Shown here: positions 45,519 through 55,237 of the stretch, piece after piece
Numbering within the stretch: position 1 is the stretch's first letter
Layout of the letters: each line of letters starts with the position of its first letter
DNA from: Aminipila terrae
GTDB taxonomy: Bacteria > Bacillota > Clostridia > Peptostreptococcales > Anaerovoracaceae
Direction: 5' to 3'
DNA: 64,000 nt
Assembly (NCBI RefSeq): GCF_010120715.1
Contig: NZ_CP047591.1
Location: 2,852,001 to 2,916,000 of the forward strand
Notes under the pieces: generated by a model
The model's input: the letters and a program-made list of their open reading frames with translations, nothing else
Databases searched by the model: none
What the model was told of the DNA's origin: nothing
Translations under genes and position numbers: made by a program

Positions 45519-46196
45519 ATGATAATAAGGGAACTTCCAATAGATGAAAGACCTCAGGAGAAGCTGGTCATTTATGGCACTTCTGCATTGTCAAATGCAG
45601 AACTTTTGGCTGTTATTATCCGAACTGGTACGAGCAATAAGTCAGCAGTAGCTCTTGCAAATGAAGTTCTGACTTTTAAGGAAAATGGAATCAGATTTCT
45701 TGCAGAGTGTTTGCCTGAGGAATTAGCTGAAATACAAGGAATTGGGCAGGCAAAAGCCTGTCAGATTGTAGCGGCTATAGAACTTGGGAAAAGAATTGCT
45801 ACAAAGCCAAAACAAATGAGAATCAATGTAAATAATCCGGAAGTTATCGCAGACCTTTTTATGGAAAAAATGAGATACTATAAAAAGGAATTTTTTAATG
45901 TTGTAATACTTAATACAAAAGGTGAAGTGATATCGGTAGAAAATGTTGCAGTTGGTGACTTGAACTGCACGATTATTCACCCAAGGGAAATATTTTGCAA
46001 AGCAGTTAAAAAGAGTGCATCAGCTGTTATTTTTGTACATAATCATCCAAGCGGAAATCCTGCTCCAAGCAGGGAAGATATTGATATTACAGAAAGACTT
46101 ATTAAAGCTGGTGAGGTATTAGGAATCAGAGTAATCGATCACATAATAATTGGTGATGGCACTTTTTTGAGCTTTAAAAATAAAAATCTAATGTAA
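45519..46196 (+). CDS. radC: RadC-family JAB-domain protein
   Basis: A 225-residue RadC (DUF2466). The start IRELPIDERPQEKLVIYG, a helix-hairpin-helix region (EELAEIQGIGQAKACQI) and a C-terminal JAB/MPN-like metalloprotease fold with HNHPSGNPAPSREDID are all intact. The historic DNA-repair role is doubtful, and the activity remains unknown. It precedes mreBCD by 52 bp, the order found in many Firmicutes. The ATG 45519 has AAGGGGG 7 bp upstream. Confidence 0.92.
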   Translation: MIIRELPIDERPQEKLVIYGTSALSNAELLAVIIRTGTSNKSAVALANEVLTFKENGIRFLAECLPEELAEIQGIGQAKACQIVAAIELGKRIATKPKQMRINVNNPEVIADLFMEKMRYYKKEFFNVVILNTKGEVISVENVAVGDLNCTIIHPREIFCKAVKKSASAVIFVHNHPSGNPAPSREDIDITERLIKAGEVLGIRVIDHIIIGDGTFLSFKNKNLM

Positions 46197-46248
46197 TTGT
46201 CCAAGCTTATTTGAGGACAGTAGAACAATACGTAGTGGAGGATTTAGT

Positions 46249-47280
46249 ATGTTTTTTAGAAATGATATGGGTATAGATTTAGGCACGGCTAATACTTTAA
46301 TATATATGAAAGAAAAGGGAATAGTATTAAATGAGCCATCTGTAATAGCCATGGATAAGCTTACCAACTCTGTAATGGCAACAGGAACAGAAGCTAAGCG
46401 AATGATTGGTAAAACACCAGCGACCATTGAAGTTGTCAGACCACTCAGAGAAGGCGTTATATCCGACTTTGATATGACCGCAGAAATGATCAGAGTTTTT
46501 ATAAGAAGAGCACTTGGAAATAAAAACTCAAGCAATTTACGTATTTCCATTGGTGTACCAAGTGGGGTTACGGAAGTAGAAAAAAGAGCTGTAGAAGAAG
46601 TTGTGCGTCAGATGGGTGCCAAGGAAGTTTATATTCTTGAAGAACCTATGGCGGCGGCAATTGGTTCAAATCTTGCTATTGATGATGCAGAAGGATGCAT
46701 GATTTGTGATATTGGCGGTGGAACTACTGACATTGCTATTATTGCTTTAGGAGGCATTGTAACAAGTATTTCACTGAGATATGCGGGAGATAAATTAAAT
46801 GATGCTATTGTGGCATATATGAGAAAAACGTTTAACCTGGCAATTGGAGATAAGACAGCAGAGGAATTAAAGATTAAAGTCGGCTGTGCTATGATGGAGA
46901 CCGATGAACATGGTAATGAAGTTACAAGGACAGAACTGGCAAGGGGCAGAGACATCATATCCGGATTACCTGCAACTGTTGAAGTAACCAATAGAGACAT
47001 GTTACTTGCCTTGGAGGAATCTGTAGAAATAATTATTGATGGTATAAAATCAACACTTGAGAAAGCACCTCCGGAAATAGCAGCAGATATTGTAAATAAT
47101 GGGCTGGTATTATCTGGTGGTGGTGGTATGCTTTCACAACTGGATAAATTAATTTCCCAGAAAACCGGAATGAGCGTAGCAGTTGAAGAAAATGCCTTTG
47201 AAGCAGTTGCCTTAGGAACAGGTAAGAGCCTTGAAAATTTAGATAAACTAAAGAGATACGCTTGCGTTTCAAGAAGATAG
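46249..47280 (+). CDS. mreB: Rod shape-determining protein MreB
   Basis: A 343-residue bacterial actin that forms membrane-bound filaments guiding lateral wall synthesis. The phosphate-1 motif MGIDLGTANTLIYMKEKG, the phosphate-2 motif CDIGGGTTDIAIIALGG and the adenosine motif LSGGGGMLSQLDKLI are all present. GGAGG precedes the ATG. It leads mreB-mreC-mreD-PBP2-minD, the cell-shape operon. Confidence 0.97.
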   Translation: MFFRNDMGIDLGTANTLIYMKEKGIVLNEPSVIAMDKLTNSVMATGTEAKRMIGKTPATIEVVRPLREGVISDFDMTAEMIRVFIRRALGNKNSSNLRISIGVPSGVTEVEKRAVEEVVRQMGAKEVYILEEPMAAAIGSNLAIDDAEGCMICDIGGGTTDIAIIALGGIVTSISLRYAGDKLNDAIVAYMRKTFNLAIGDKTAEELKIKVGCAMMETDEHGNEVTRTELARGRDIISGLPATVEVTNRDMLLALEESVEIIIDGIKSTLEKAPPEIAADIVNNGLVLSGGGGMLSQLDKLISQKTGMSVAVEENAFEAVALGTGKSLENLDKLKRYACVSRR

Positions 47281-47293
47281 GGAAATATTTAAA

Positions 47294-48112
47294 ATGAGGT
47301 TTATTAGAGAACACAAATTATTTAGTCTTTTAATAACGGTGGTGCTTATTTTAAGCATTATAATGATAGTTTCATATAAAATGGGCGGGGCCCATAGTTT
47401 TATTGGAAATTTATTACAGACAGGGACTACATCTATTGAAAAACCTTTATCTAGCGGGAGTACTTCCGTTAAAAGTAATTTAAGAGGAATTTTTAAGTTC
47501 AGGCAGGTAGTAGATGAAAATGAACAACTAAGAAAAGAAGTAAGTGATTTACAGCAAAAAGTTATTAAACTTACACTAAAGAAAAATGAGCTGAAACAGT
47601 TAAAGGAATTGTCTAATGCACTTAATTATGAGAGTGTTAATGACAATCACAACCTGGTGTCAGCAAATATTATATCATTAGACGGTTCCAACTGGTTTAA
47701 TCTTTTTACCATTGACAGGGGAACTGAAAGCGGTATTAAAAAAGACTGTATCGTTGTAAACGGAGACGGTCTTGTTGGTAAAGTAACTGAAACAGGTAAG
47801 GGCTGGTCTAAGGTTGTTTCCATTATTGACGAATCAAACAATGTAAGCTTTATGGTACTTAGAGATATGAGTTTAATCGGTGTAGTATCAGGAGACAGTA
47901 AGGGCTCATTATCAGGATTTATGCTTGACAATAAGGCAAGTGTAATTGAAGGTGATGTTTTGGTTACGTCAAATATGGGGTTATATCCTGCAGGAATTAA
48001 GATTGGTAAAATACGGTCTGTAGAATATAATAGCGATACACAGCTTAAAACAGTAAAGATTGAACCAAGTGTTTCCTTTAAAAGTTTACAGAAGGTGGCG
48101 GTCATAATATGA
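47294..48112 (+). CDS. mreC: Rod shape-determining protein MreC
   Basis: A 272-residue bitopic membrane protein: a short cytoplasmic N-terminus, a membrane segment (LFSLLITVVLILSIIMIVSY), a coiled coil (residues 75-105) and a beta-barrel domain (GDGLVGKVTETGKGWSKV, LVTSNMGLYPAGIKIG). It links MreB with the wall-synthesis enzymes outside the membrane. It is 13 bp after mreB and overlaps mreD by 4 bp. Confidence 0.95.
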   Translation: MRFIREHKLFSLLITVVLILSIIMIVSYKMGGAHSFIGNLLQTGTTSIEKPLSSGSTSVKSNLRGIFKFRQVVDENEQLRKEVSDLQQKVIKLTLKKNELKQLKELSNALNYESVNDNHNLVSANIISLDGSNWFNLFTIDRGTESGIKKDCIVVNGDGLVGKVTETGKGWSKVVSIIDESNNVSFMVLRDMSLIGVVSGDSKGSLSGFMLDNKASVIEGDVLVTSNMGLYPAGIKIGKIRSVEYNSDTQLKTVKIEPSVSFKSLQKVAVII

Positions 48113-48618
48113 AAATGAGATTTGCTGTCATCATTTTTTTCGTTGCTTTTTTATTGCAGGGGACCGTGTTGAATTTATTTGCAATTAACGGAGCTACTCC
48201 AAATTTAATCTTATGCCTTGTTGTAGTTTTTTCATTTTTATATGAAGATTTCAACGGACTTATTTTAGGAGTAGTTTTTGGCCTGCTTACAGATTCATGT
48301 ATGGCACAGTATGTAGGAGTAGCAGCCTTTTCTTATCTGATAGTTTGTTTAATCGTGATTAATATGAGAGAAACTATCAATAAAGAAAATATAGCTTCAA
48401 TTATAATTGTTTCGGTAGGGTCAACGCTGATATATAATTTTATATATTATTTAATAAATGCTGGCTTTGGCAGTATTTATTCGTTAACTTATTGGCTAAA
48501 GTTGCAGCCAATATATATCCTCTACAATTCGGCAATTGTATTCCTATTGTACTTAATTTTCATAAAAAAAGTAATTAAATATAGAAATGACAGGTATCTA
48601 ATATGGAAAAAGTACTAA
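48109..48618 (+). CDS. mreD: Rod shape-determining protein MreD
   Basis: A 169-residue integral membrane protein with five or six segments and the family N-terminus FLLQGTVLNLFAINGATPNL. It is part of the elongasome with MreC. Its ATGA overlaps the mreC stop, and its 3' end overlaps the PBP gene by 16 bp, so the group is tightly coupled. Confidence 0.92.
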   Translation: MKMRFAVIIFFVAFLLQGTVLNLFAINGATPNLILCLVVVFSFLYEDFNGLILGVVFGLLTDSCMAQYVGVAAFSYLIVCLIVINMRETINKENIASIIIVSVGSTLIYNFIYYLINAGFGSIYSLTYWLKLQPIYILYNSAIVFLLYLIFIKKVIKYRNDRYLIWKKY

Positions 48619-51395
48619 AATCGAGATATGGTCAGATTGTTCTTGTTATAATTGTGCTGATGGTAATACTATTTCTCAGATTATTTATTCTGACAGTAAT
48701 GCAGAATGAAGAATGGAAGGAGCAGGCTACAAATATCAGTACGAAAAGTATCTATACAAAAGCTCCGAGAGGAGAGATTCTTGACCGGTACGGAAGAGTT
48801 ATAGCTGGAAATAAACAGGCCTTTACCCTGCAGATTAATGCAGGAGAATCAACGGATAAAGAATTAAACAGAGTATGTAGTGAAGTCGTTAAAATATTAG
48901 AAAAAAATAATGAAAAATATTTTGATAATCTTCCCATTATTATGCAGGGAAATAAATTCTCGTATACGTATGATAATGACGTAAAGGAATGGTTGTCTGA
49001 GCAGGAAATGCCAACTAATTTTACAGCTCAGGAAGCTTTTGATGAATTGAAGATTAGATACGAAATTGATGAATCTTTAGATAAATATGAAGCTCAGTCA
49101 GAACTTCAAAATGTGTATAAAATATATCCACCAATATCCGTAAAAAATATGGCGTTTTTAAAGGAACTGGATAAACAAAGTTTTCTGGGAAGATATAGTC
49201 TGGATAAAGAGACACTGACAGAAAAAAAAGAAAAGAAGACAGATCTTTCGGCCAAAGAAGCTTTCTATAGATTAAGAACATATTTTAAGATAGATCCTAT
49301 GATTTCTAATGAACAGGCAAGAAAAATCATGGTGGTACGAAATGAGATTAAATCCATGGGATTCAGAAAGTATCTGCCTGCAGACATTGCTAAGGGCATA
49401 TCTGATAAGACAATTGTTGAAATTGAAGAAAGAAGTGCTGAAATGCCACAGGTAAAGGTGGTTTCAGAAACCATGAGATTTTATCCAAATGCCAATACTG
49501 CAGCACATATCATCGGTTATCTCGGACAGATATCTGAAAGTGACAAAGAGTATTATGTAGACAAGTTAGGTTACAATTCCAATGACTTGATTGGTAAAGA
49601 GGGAATTGAAAGTGCTTATGAGACTACACTAAAAGGAAAAGATGGTATAAAAAATGTGCAGGTAAATGCAGTTGGAGAACTGGTAAGGACCATTAGTGAA
49701 ACAGAACCAGAAAAAGGTAAAGATGTTTATCTGACTATAGATTTAGAATTACAAAAAACAGCTGAGGATGCTTTGGAACAGGCTCTGAAACAAATTCAGG
49801 TTGGTGGTACATTTAAAAGTCAGTATGGAAATTTTCATTATTCTAAAGCGTTTAAAAATGCTAATGTGGGAGCCGTAGTAGCAATTGAGGTTGAAACCGG
49901 AGATGTGCTTGCGATGGCCAGTGCTCCTGATTTTGATCCAAATTTATTTGCAACAGGTATCAGTAAAGAAGCATGGAATTCTCTTCAGAGCCAAAATCCC
50001 AGAGATTACATGGCTCCTGCCCCTTTATATAATGTGGCTACCATGACACCTGTTCAGCCGGGATCTACCTTTAAAATGGTAACTGCTACGGCAGCTCTGG
50101 AAAGTGGATTGGATCCAAACAGAAGACTTCACGATGGTGGACGCATAATGGTAGGAAACAGACCATACGCCTGTCTGATCTGGCATAAGAATGGTGGATC
50201 CCATGGAAACATCAATTTAGCTGAAGCACTGGAAGTGTCCTGCAACTACTATTTCTATGATGTAGCTACAGGGAAGGATTATTATAAGGGTGTAAGTCTG
50301 GGTTATCGTACACCTATAAGTATTGATATCATTACATCTTATGCTGAACAATATGGACTTGGCAAGCCAACTGGCATTGAAATTCCAGAGAGGGTTGTAG
50401 GGGTTCCAACTGCAGAGAAGAAGATGGAACAAATGAAATCAACCCTGAGGCTAGATTTAAAAAGTAAATCTGAAAAATTTTTCCGTAAGGACGTTGTTAA
50501 AAATGAAACCAAGCTGTCAAGAAGTATTGACACCATAGTAGGCTGGACAGAAGAAAATCCTACTAAAAATCAGATTGTTGACAGATTGACCAATATGAAT
50601 CTGGGCGTAAAGGAAAATATGATTGATTCTTTGGCGGATTTATGTAAATATACTTACTTTAATTATGCAAATTGGACTTTAGGAGATGAATTTAATATTG
50701 CAATCGGTCAGGGTGAAAATTCTTATACACCGCTTCAAATGGCTAATTATCTTGCAACCATAGGAAATAAGGGTGTTCATAATAAGGTAAGTCTGATTCG
50801 AGCAATTGAGGGAACGAAACCGATTGAAAAAGAACCTGGAACCAAGGTTAAATTAAGTGATGACAGACATCTGAATGAGATAATTGCGGGAATGAAAATG
50901 GTAGCTACAGGACCTAAGGGAAGTCTGAAAGGTGTATTTGGAAATTTCCCTGTTCAAGTTGCTGGTAAATCAGGTACAGCTGAGAGGTCGGGTAAAATGC
51001 ATCCCCCTGATGAAGTGGCTTATATAAAACAGCATCTGAGGCAGATTAATTCCAGACTTTCATTTGATCAGGTAGAAGCAGAAATGAATCGCTTGATGAA
51101 AGAAGAACCTGATACTTACAGAACTAAAGATGGAGCCATAAGGCAGGCTGTGATAAATTTAAGCAATGGCAGTGTTAATTATGAAAAGATAGATGCATAT
51201 AAGAGTAATTATGATAACTTTGCCTGGGTTCTGGCAATGGCACCTGCGGATCATCCGAAAATTGCCGTAGCTGTTATGATTGTTCAGGGAGGTACTGCAG
51301 GATATGCTGGTCCTGTGGCTCGTGAAGTTATAGGCAAATATTTGCAATTAGATAAGACTTACGAGGATTTTAACTTAAATACAACAATACAATAA
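48603..51395 (+). CDS. mrdA: Penicillin-binding protein 2 (class B transpeptidase), enlarged
   Basis: A monofunctional D,D-transpeptidase for side-wall synthesis. One N-terminal membrane segment (IVLVIIVLMVILFLRLFIL), a dimerisation domain (APRGEILDRYGRVIAGN) and a transpeptidase domain with SxxK in PGSTFK, SxN in SCNYY and KSGT in AGKSGTAERSG. At 930 residues it is longer than the usual 600-700. Extra sequence is visible after residue 100, again near 600-690 (EKKMEQMKSTLRLDLKSKSE onward), and between KSGT and the C-terminus (HPPDEVAYIKQHLRQINSR). It follows mreD and precedes the minD-like gene. RodA, its polymerase partner, is on the opposite strand just beyond. Confidence 0.93.
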   Translation: MEKVLKSRYGQIVLVIIVLMVILFLRLFILTVMQNEEWKEQATNISTKSIYTKAPRGEILDRYGRVIAGNKQAFTLQINAGESTDKELNRVCSEVVKILEKNNEKYFDNLPIIMQGNKFSYTYDNDVKEWLSEQEMPTNFTAQEAFDELKIRYEIDESLDKYEAQSELQNVYKIYPPISVKNMAFLKELDKQSFLGRYSLDKETLTEKKEKKTDLSAKEAFYRLRTYFKIDPMISNEQARKIMVVRNEIKSMGFRKYLPADIAKGISDKTIVEIEERSAEMPQVKVVSETMRFYPNANTAAHIIGYLGQISESDKEYYVDKLGYNSNDLIGKEGIESAYETTLKGKDGIKNVQVNAVGELVRTISETEPEKGKDVYLTIDLELQKTAEDALEQALKQIQVGGTFKSQYGNFHYSKAFKNANVGAVVAIEVETGDVLAMASAPDFDPNLFATGISKEAWNSLQSQNPRDYMAPAPLYNVATMTPVQPGSTFKMVTATAALESGLDPNRRLHDGGRIMVGNRPYACLIWHKNGGSHGNINLAEALEVSCNYYFYDVATGKDYYKGVSLGYRTPISIDIITSYAEQYGLGKPTGIEIPERVVGVPTAEKKMEQMKSTLRLDLKSKSEKFFRKDVVKNETKLSRSIDTIVGWTEENPTKNQIVDRLTNMNLGVKENMIDSLADLCKYTYFNYANWTLGDEFNIAIGQGENSYTPLQMANYLATIGNKGVHNKVSLIRAIEGTKPIEKEPGTKVKLSDDRHLNEIIAGMKMVATGPKGSLKGVFGNFPVQVAGKSGTAERSGKMHPPDEVAYIKQHLRQINSRLSFDQVEAEMNRLMKEEPDTYRTKDGAIRQAVINLSNGSVNYEKIDAYKSNYDNFAWVLAMAPADHPKIAVAVMIVQGGTAGYAGPVAREVIGKYLQLDKTYEDFNLNTTIQ

Positions 51396-51413
51396 ACTAG
51401 GAGGCAATAGGAT

Positions 51414-52145
51414 ATGGGCAAAGTTATTTTGATAGCATCAGGAAAAGGCGGTGTAGGAAAAACTGTTTTTACTACAAATGCTGGTGCTGCATTAGCACAA
51501 AAAGGATATAAAGTAGTTCTGATCGATATGGATATGGGACTACGTAATCTTGACTTGTGCCTGGGCCTTGAAAATAAAGTTGTCTATGATATAGCCGATG
51601 CCTTAACTGGGTTATGCCGGATTAAACAGGCACTGATAAGAGACCGCAGATTTGAGGAATTATATCTCATTTCAGCGGCTCACCATAAGGATAAGGGGGA
51701 TTTAACCCCTTTACATATGAAAATACTTTGTGAAAAGCTAAAAGAAAGATTTGATTATATTCTCATTGATTCACCTGCGGGTATAGGTGATGGCTTGAAG
51801 CTAGCTGCTGCAGGAGCAGATATAGGTGTGATTATTACTGCTCCTGAGCATGTGGCTGTAAGGGATGCAGATACTCTGGACAGGATGTTGCTGGAACTGG
51901 GAATTAAGGAAAGAATGTATATTGTAAATAAAGTAAAAGCAGATTTAATGAGTTTGGGGGTTGTGCCTAATATCAGTGAAATAAATGATATACTGAAGCC
52001 ACCTATGGCCGGAATTATTCAATATGATGATAATATTCATATTGCTGCCAATAACGGTATACCAGTAGTATTGAAAAAAGGAACCTACATAGAAGAAAAT
52101 TTTAATAACATAGTAGAAAGAATTATTCACTTAGAACAATGCTAA
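51414..52145 (+). CDS. minD: MinD-like septum-site ATPase
   Basis: A 243-residue deviant-Walker ATPase: IASGKGGVGKTVFTTNAGAA, DMDMGLRNLDLCLGLENKV and FDYILIDSPAGIGDGLKLA are MinD-specific. The P-loop ends KTVF rather than the usual KTTT. The protein ends RIIHLEQC, without the basic amphipathic membrane-targeting helix that MinD normally has, and is about 20 residues shorter than typical. No minC or minE is adjacent. The role in division-site placement is inferred from similarity and from the mreBCD context. AGGAGG lies 9 bp before the ATG. Confidence 0.85.
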   Translation: MGKVILIASGKGGVGKTVFTTNAGAALAQKGYKVVLIDMDMGLRNLDLCLGLENKVVYDIADALTGLCRIKQALIRDRRFEELYLISAAHHKDKGDLTPLHMKILCEKLKERFDYILIDSPAGIGDGLKLAAAGADIGVIITAPEHVAVRDADTLDRMLLELGIKERMYIVNKVKADLMSLGVVPNISEINDILKPPMAGIIQYDDNIHIAANNGIPVVLKKGTYIEENFNNIVERIIHLEQC

Positions 52146-52147
52146 CT

Positions 52148-52218
52148 AAACAGCCATGCGTTAAATCGCATGGCTGTTTTTATATAATAAAAAACAGGGC
52201 TGTTTTACCCTGTTTTTT
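52148..52218. terminator. Two terminators between minD and rodA
   Basis: AAACAGCCATGCG / CGCATGGCTGTTTTT (52148-52180) ends the minD transcript. AAAACAGGG / CCCTGTTTTTT (52190-52218) is A/T-flanked on both sides and can serve both convergent operons. Confidence 0.88.
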
Positions 52219-52252
52219 CATTCATGAAACTGTTATTTATCTGTTCAATCTT

Positions 52253-53359
52253 TTAGAAGTTAATGATTTTACTTCTGATTCCTACATTCAGAATTAAACC
52301 TAAGGCTATCATATTGGCTAATACTGATGAACCGCCATAGCTTATAAACGGAAGCGTAATACCTGTAACAGGCATAATGCCCATGGTCATAGCCATATTT
52401 TCAAAGACCTGAAAACCAAACATTCCAATAAATCCAACGGCAATAAGTGCTCCGAAATTATCTTTTGCATTATAGGCAATTTTTGCAATTCGGTATAAGA
52501 ACAGAGTGTAGAGTATAACAATAACAGCGCCTCCAATCATGCCCAGTTCTTCTACTATTACTGAAAAGATAAAGTCCGATTTTTGTACCGGTAAAAACTT
52601 AAGTTCTTTTTGTGTACCCTGAAAGAGGCCTTTCCCCCAGAATCCCCCAGAACCAATAGCAACTTTAGACTGCCATACCTGATAATTTCCTCCAAGAGCA
52701 AGATTGGTAGGGTGTAAAAATGCATCAATTCTTTCCTTTTGATGGGAGGCCATAAACCTGTAGACAAGAGGAAGGGAAATGGCGAAAATGCATGCAAATT
52801 TGCCCAGTATTCGGTAATCAATCCCTGCATAAAATACCATGGCCAGCCAGATAAAGCAAAGAACAATAGCACCACCCAAGTCCTCTTTTAAAACGATAAC
52901 GATAAAAGGTGAAGCATAAAGAGCTGACATTATAACTCCTTTATAACTCCATAAGGAATCATGGTTCCGGCAAAAATACAGTGCTAAAAGTATAACGAAG
53001 GTAATCTTTACAAATTCTGAAGGCTGTAAATACATGACTTTTAAGTCAATCCAGGCACGGGATCCATACTGTTCAACACCTAAACCAGGGACATATACCG
53101 TCAGCAAAAAAAATAACGAAAAAATATAGAGCGGTTGTTCCCAGTTCTCAAAGACTTTATAATCAATGAGAAGGATAAATCCGACTGCAATAAAACCTAG
53201 GAAATAGGCTAAAAGCTGTATCGTTACATATTTATCAAATACAAAATGCCCCTGGGATGCTGTGCTGCTGACCATAACCATGCTGATGGCACCAAAACAC
53301 AAGGGTAAAAGTAGTAAAGTTTTGTCTATGTTCTTAAATAAATTCCAAAAATACTTCAT
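52253..53359 (-). CDS. rodA: Peptidoglycan glycosyltransferase RodA (SEDS family)
   Basis: A 368-residue polytopic SEDS protein that polymerises lipid II in the elongasome with a class B PBP. Signature stretches are YLQPSEFVKITFVILLALYF, LKEDLGGAIVLCFIWL (catalytic Asp region), HQKERIDAFLHP, GSGGFWGKGLFQGTQ and MPVTGITLPFISYGGSS. The start at 53359 has GAAAGG 6 bp upstream. The in-frame ATG at 53395 has none. It is convergent with the mre operon and encodes the partner of its PBP. Confidence 0.95.
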   Translation of the reverse strand: MKYFWNLFKNIDKTLLLLPLCFGAISMVMVSSTASQGHFVFDKYVTIQLLAYFLGFIAVGFILLIDYKVFENWEQPLYIFSLFFLLTVYVPGLGVEQYGSRAWIDLKVMYLQPSEFVKITFVILLALYFCRNHDSLWSYKGVIMSALYASPFIVIVLKEDLGGAIVLCFIWLAMVFYAGIDYRILGKFACIFAISLPLVYRFMASHQKERIDAFLHPTNLALGGNYQVWQSKVAIGSGGFWGKGLFQGTQKELKFLPVQKSDFIFSVIVEELGMIGGAVIVILYTLFLYRIAKIAYNAKDNFGALIAVGFIGMFGFQVFENMAMTMGIMPVTGITLPFISYGGSSVLANMIALGLILNVGIRSKIINF

Positions 53360-53603
53360 AGTTTGCCTTTCATTAATCTTGACATTGAGTTGCATTAAAC
53401 ATTATAATAGTATTGTGTAATTATATCAATAATTAATTAATAGTAATGCAAAGATTTATTTCGCTGTTGGCATTGCCACAGCATAATTTTTTGTAGATCC
53501 GGGTAATTTATTCGGATTATGTTTTTACCCTGATTTTGTGTAAAATATGCAGAATGGGGACAAGTTGAAGTTATGTGTGAAATGATAGATATGATAAGAG
53601 GAG

Positions 53604-55157
53604 GTGTTTTATATTACAGAGATACTGATTACTGTATTAGTTGGGTTTATTGCCTTAGCCCTAGGGTTATTGGTTGGATATATAGTCAGAAAAACTGTTG
53701 GAGAGAAAGCCATTGGAAGTGCCGAACAGAAAGCAAGAAATCTGATTCTTGATGCTGAAAATAAATCAGAGACAATCAAGAAGGAAATCACTATAGAAGC
53801 CAAAGAAGAAGCTCACAAAATGAGAAATGAAATTGAGCGTGAGGTTCGTGAAAGAAGAGCAGAAATCCAGAGATCAGAAAAAAGATTAATTCAAAAAGAG
53901 GAAACTCTAGATAGAAAGATAGATAATCTGGAGAAGAAAGAAGAAGGCATTACACAAAAAGAGCAATCATTAATTGAAAAACAGACAGAACTGGATGGGT
54001 TTATTGAAAAACAAATGCAGGAACTGGAAAGGATTTCAGGATATACTGCTGATGATGCAAAAGAAATATTACTTGCTAACGTAGAAAAGGATATTCGAGT
54101 TGAAGCATCCATGATGATTAAAGACATTGAGTCAAAGGCAAAAGAAGAAGCAGATAAAAAAGCCAAAGAAATTATCACGGGAGCCATTCAGAGATGTGCT
54201 GCCGATCACGTAGCAGAGAGTACAGTCTCTGTAGTTGCACTGCCAAATGACGAAATGAAGGGAAGAATTATCGGCAGAGAAGGTAGAAATATCAGAGCAA
54301 TTGAGACTTTAACGGGAATTGACCTAATTATTGATGATACACCGGAAGCCGTTATTTTATCAGGTTTTGATCCAGTTAAGAGAGAAGTTGCGAGAATCGC
54401 ATTAGAAAAATTGATTGTAGATGGCAGGATACATCCAGCCAGAATTGAGGAAATGGTTGAAAAGGCTGAAAAAGAAGTTAATGCTATTATAAAAGAAGCA
54501 GGAGAACAGGCAACCTTTGAAATCGGTATTCATAATTTCCATCCAGAACTTATAAAATTATTAGGTAGATTAAAGTATAGAACTTCTTATGGACAAAATG
54601 TTTTAAACCACTCCATTGAGGTTGCCCATCTGGCAGGGTTAATGGCAAGTGAACTTGGAATGGATTCTAAGCTTGCAAAGAGAGCAGGTCTGTTGCATGA
54701 CATTGGCAAAGCTCTTGACCATGAAATTGAAGGTACCCATGTAGACATTGGTATCGATGTTCTTAGAAAGTACAAAGAATCAGAAGCAGTTGTAAATGGA
54801 ATGGCAGCTCATCATGGAGACTATGAACCAAAAAGTCTGGAAGCTGTACTTATTGCAGCAGCTGATGCACTTTCTGCAGCAAGACCTGGTGCAAGAAGAG
54901 AAACATTGGAATCATATATAAAAAGGCTTCAGAAGCTTGAAGAAATTGCAACAACTACTCCTGGAGTTGATAAAGCTTATGCTATTCAGGCAGGGCGTGA
55001 AATCAGGATTGTGGCAAAACCAGATGAGATAAAAGATGAAGAAATCGTATTTTTGGCTCGTGAGATATCCAAGAAAATCGAAAGTGAACTTGAATATCCT
55101 GGACAGATTAAAGTTAATGTAGTCCGAGAGACAAGAGCGATTGATTATGCAAAATAA
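53604..55157 (+). CDS. rny: Ribonuclease Y
   Basis: A 517-residue membrane-anchored endoribonuclease that starts mRNA decay. An N-terminal membrane helix (ITVLVGFIALALGLLVGYIV), a long coiled coil (residues 40-190, EKKEEGITQKEQSLIEKQTE), a KH domain (IIGREGRNIRAIETLTGIDL) and an HD domain (HSIEVAHLAGLMA, GLLHDIGKALDHE). The GTG at 53604 lies inside the GAGGAGGTG ribosome binding site, so it is unlikely to be used. A rare ATT at 53613, about 7 bp from that site, or a further rare codon is more likely. The true N-terminus is therefore uncertain by a few residues. Confidence 0.95.
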   Translation: MFYITEILITVLVGFIALALGLLVGYIVRKTVGEKAIGSAEQKARNLILDAENKSETIKKEITIEAKEEAHKMRNEIEREVRERRAEIQRSEKRLIQKEETLDRKIDNLEKKEEGITQKEQSLIEKQTELDGFIEKQMQELERISGYTADDAKEILLANVEKDIRVEASMMIKDIESKAKEEADKKAKEIITGAIQRCAADHVAESTVSVVALPNDEMKGRIIGREGRNIRAIETLTGIDLIIDDTPEAVILSGFDPVKREVARIALEKLIVDGRIHPARIEEMVEKAEKEVNAIIKEAGEQATFEIGIHNFHPELIKLLGRLKYRTSYGQNVLNHSIEVAHLAGLMASELGMDSKLAKRAGLLHDIGKALDHEIEGTHVDIGIDVLRKYKESEAVVNGMAAHHGDYEPKSLEAVLIAAADALSAARPGARRETLESYIKRLQKLEEIATTTPGVDKAYAIQAGREIRIVAKPDEIKDEEIVFLAREISKKIESELEYPGQIKVNVVRETRAIDYAK

Positions 55158-55179
55158 TTATTGAAAAGAACTTTAACTT

Positions 55180-55210
55180 AGACCCTGCAGAATTGACTGC
55201 GGGGTCTTTT
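55180..55210 (+). terminator. Terminator of rny
   Basis: AGACCCTGCAG / AATTGA / CTGCGGGGTCT (55180-55207) followed by TTTT. Confidence 0.85.
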
Positions 55211-55237
55211 GATGATTAAATACAAAAAGGTGATAGT

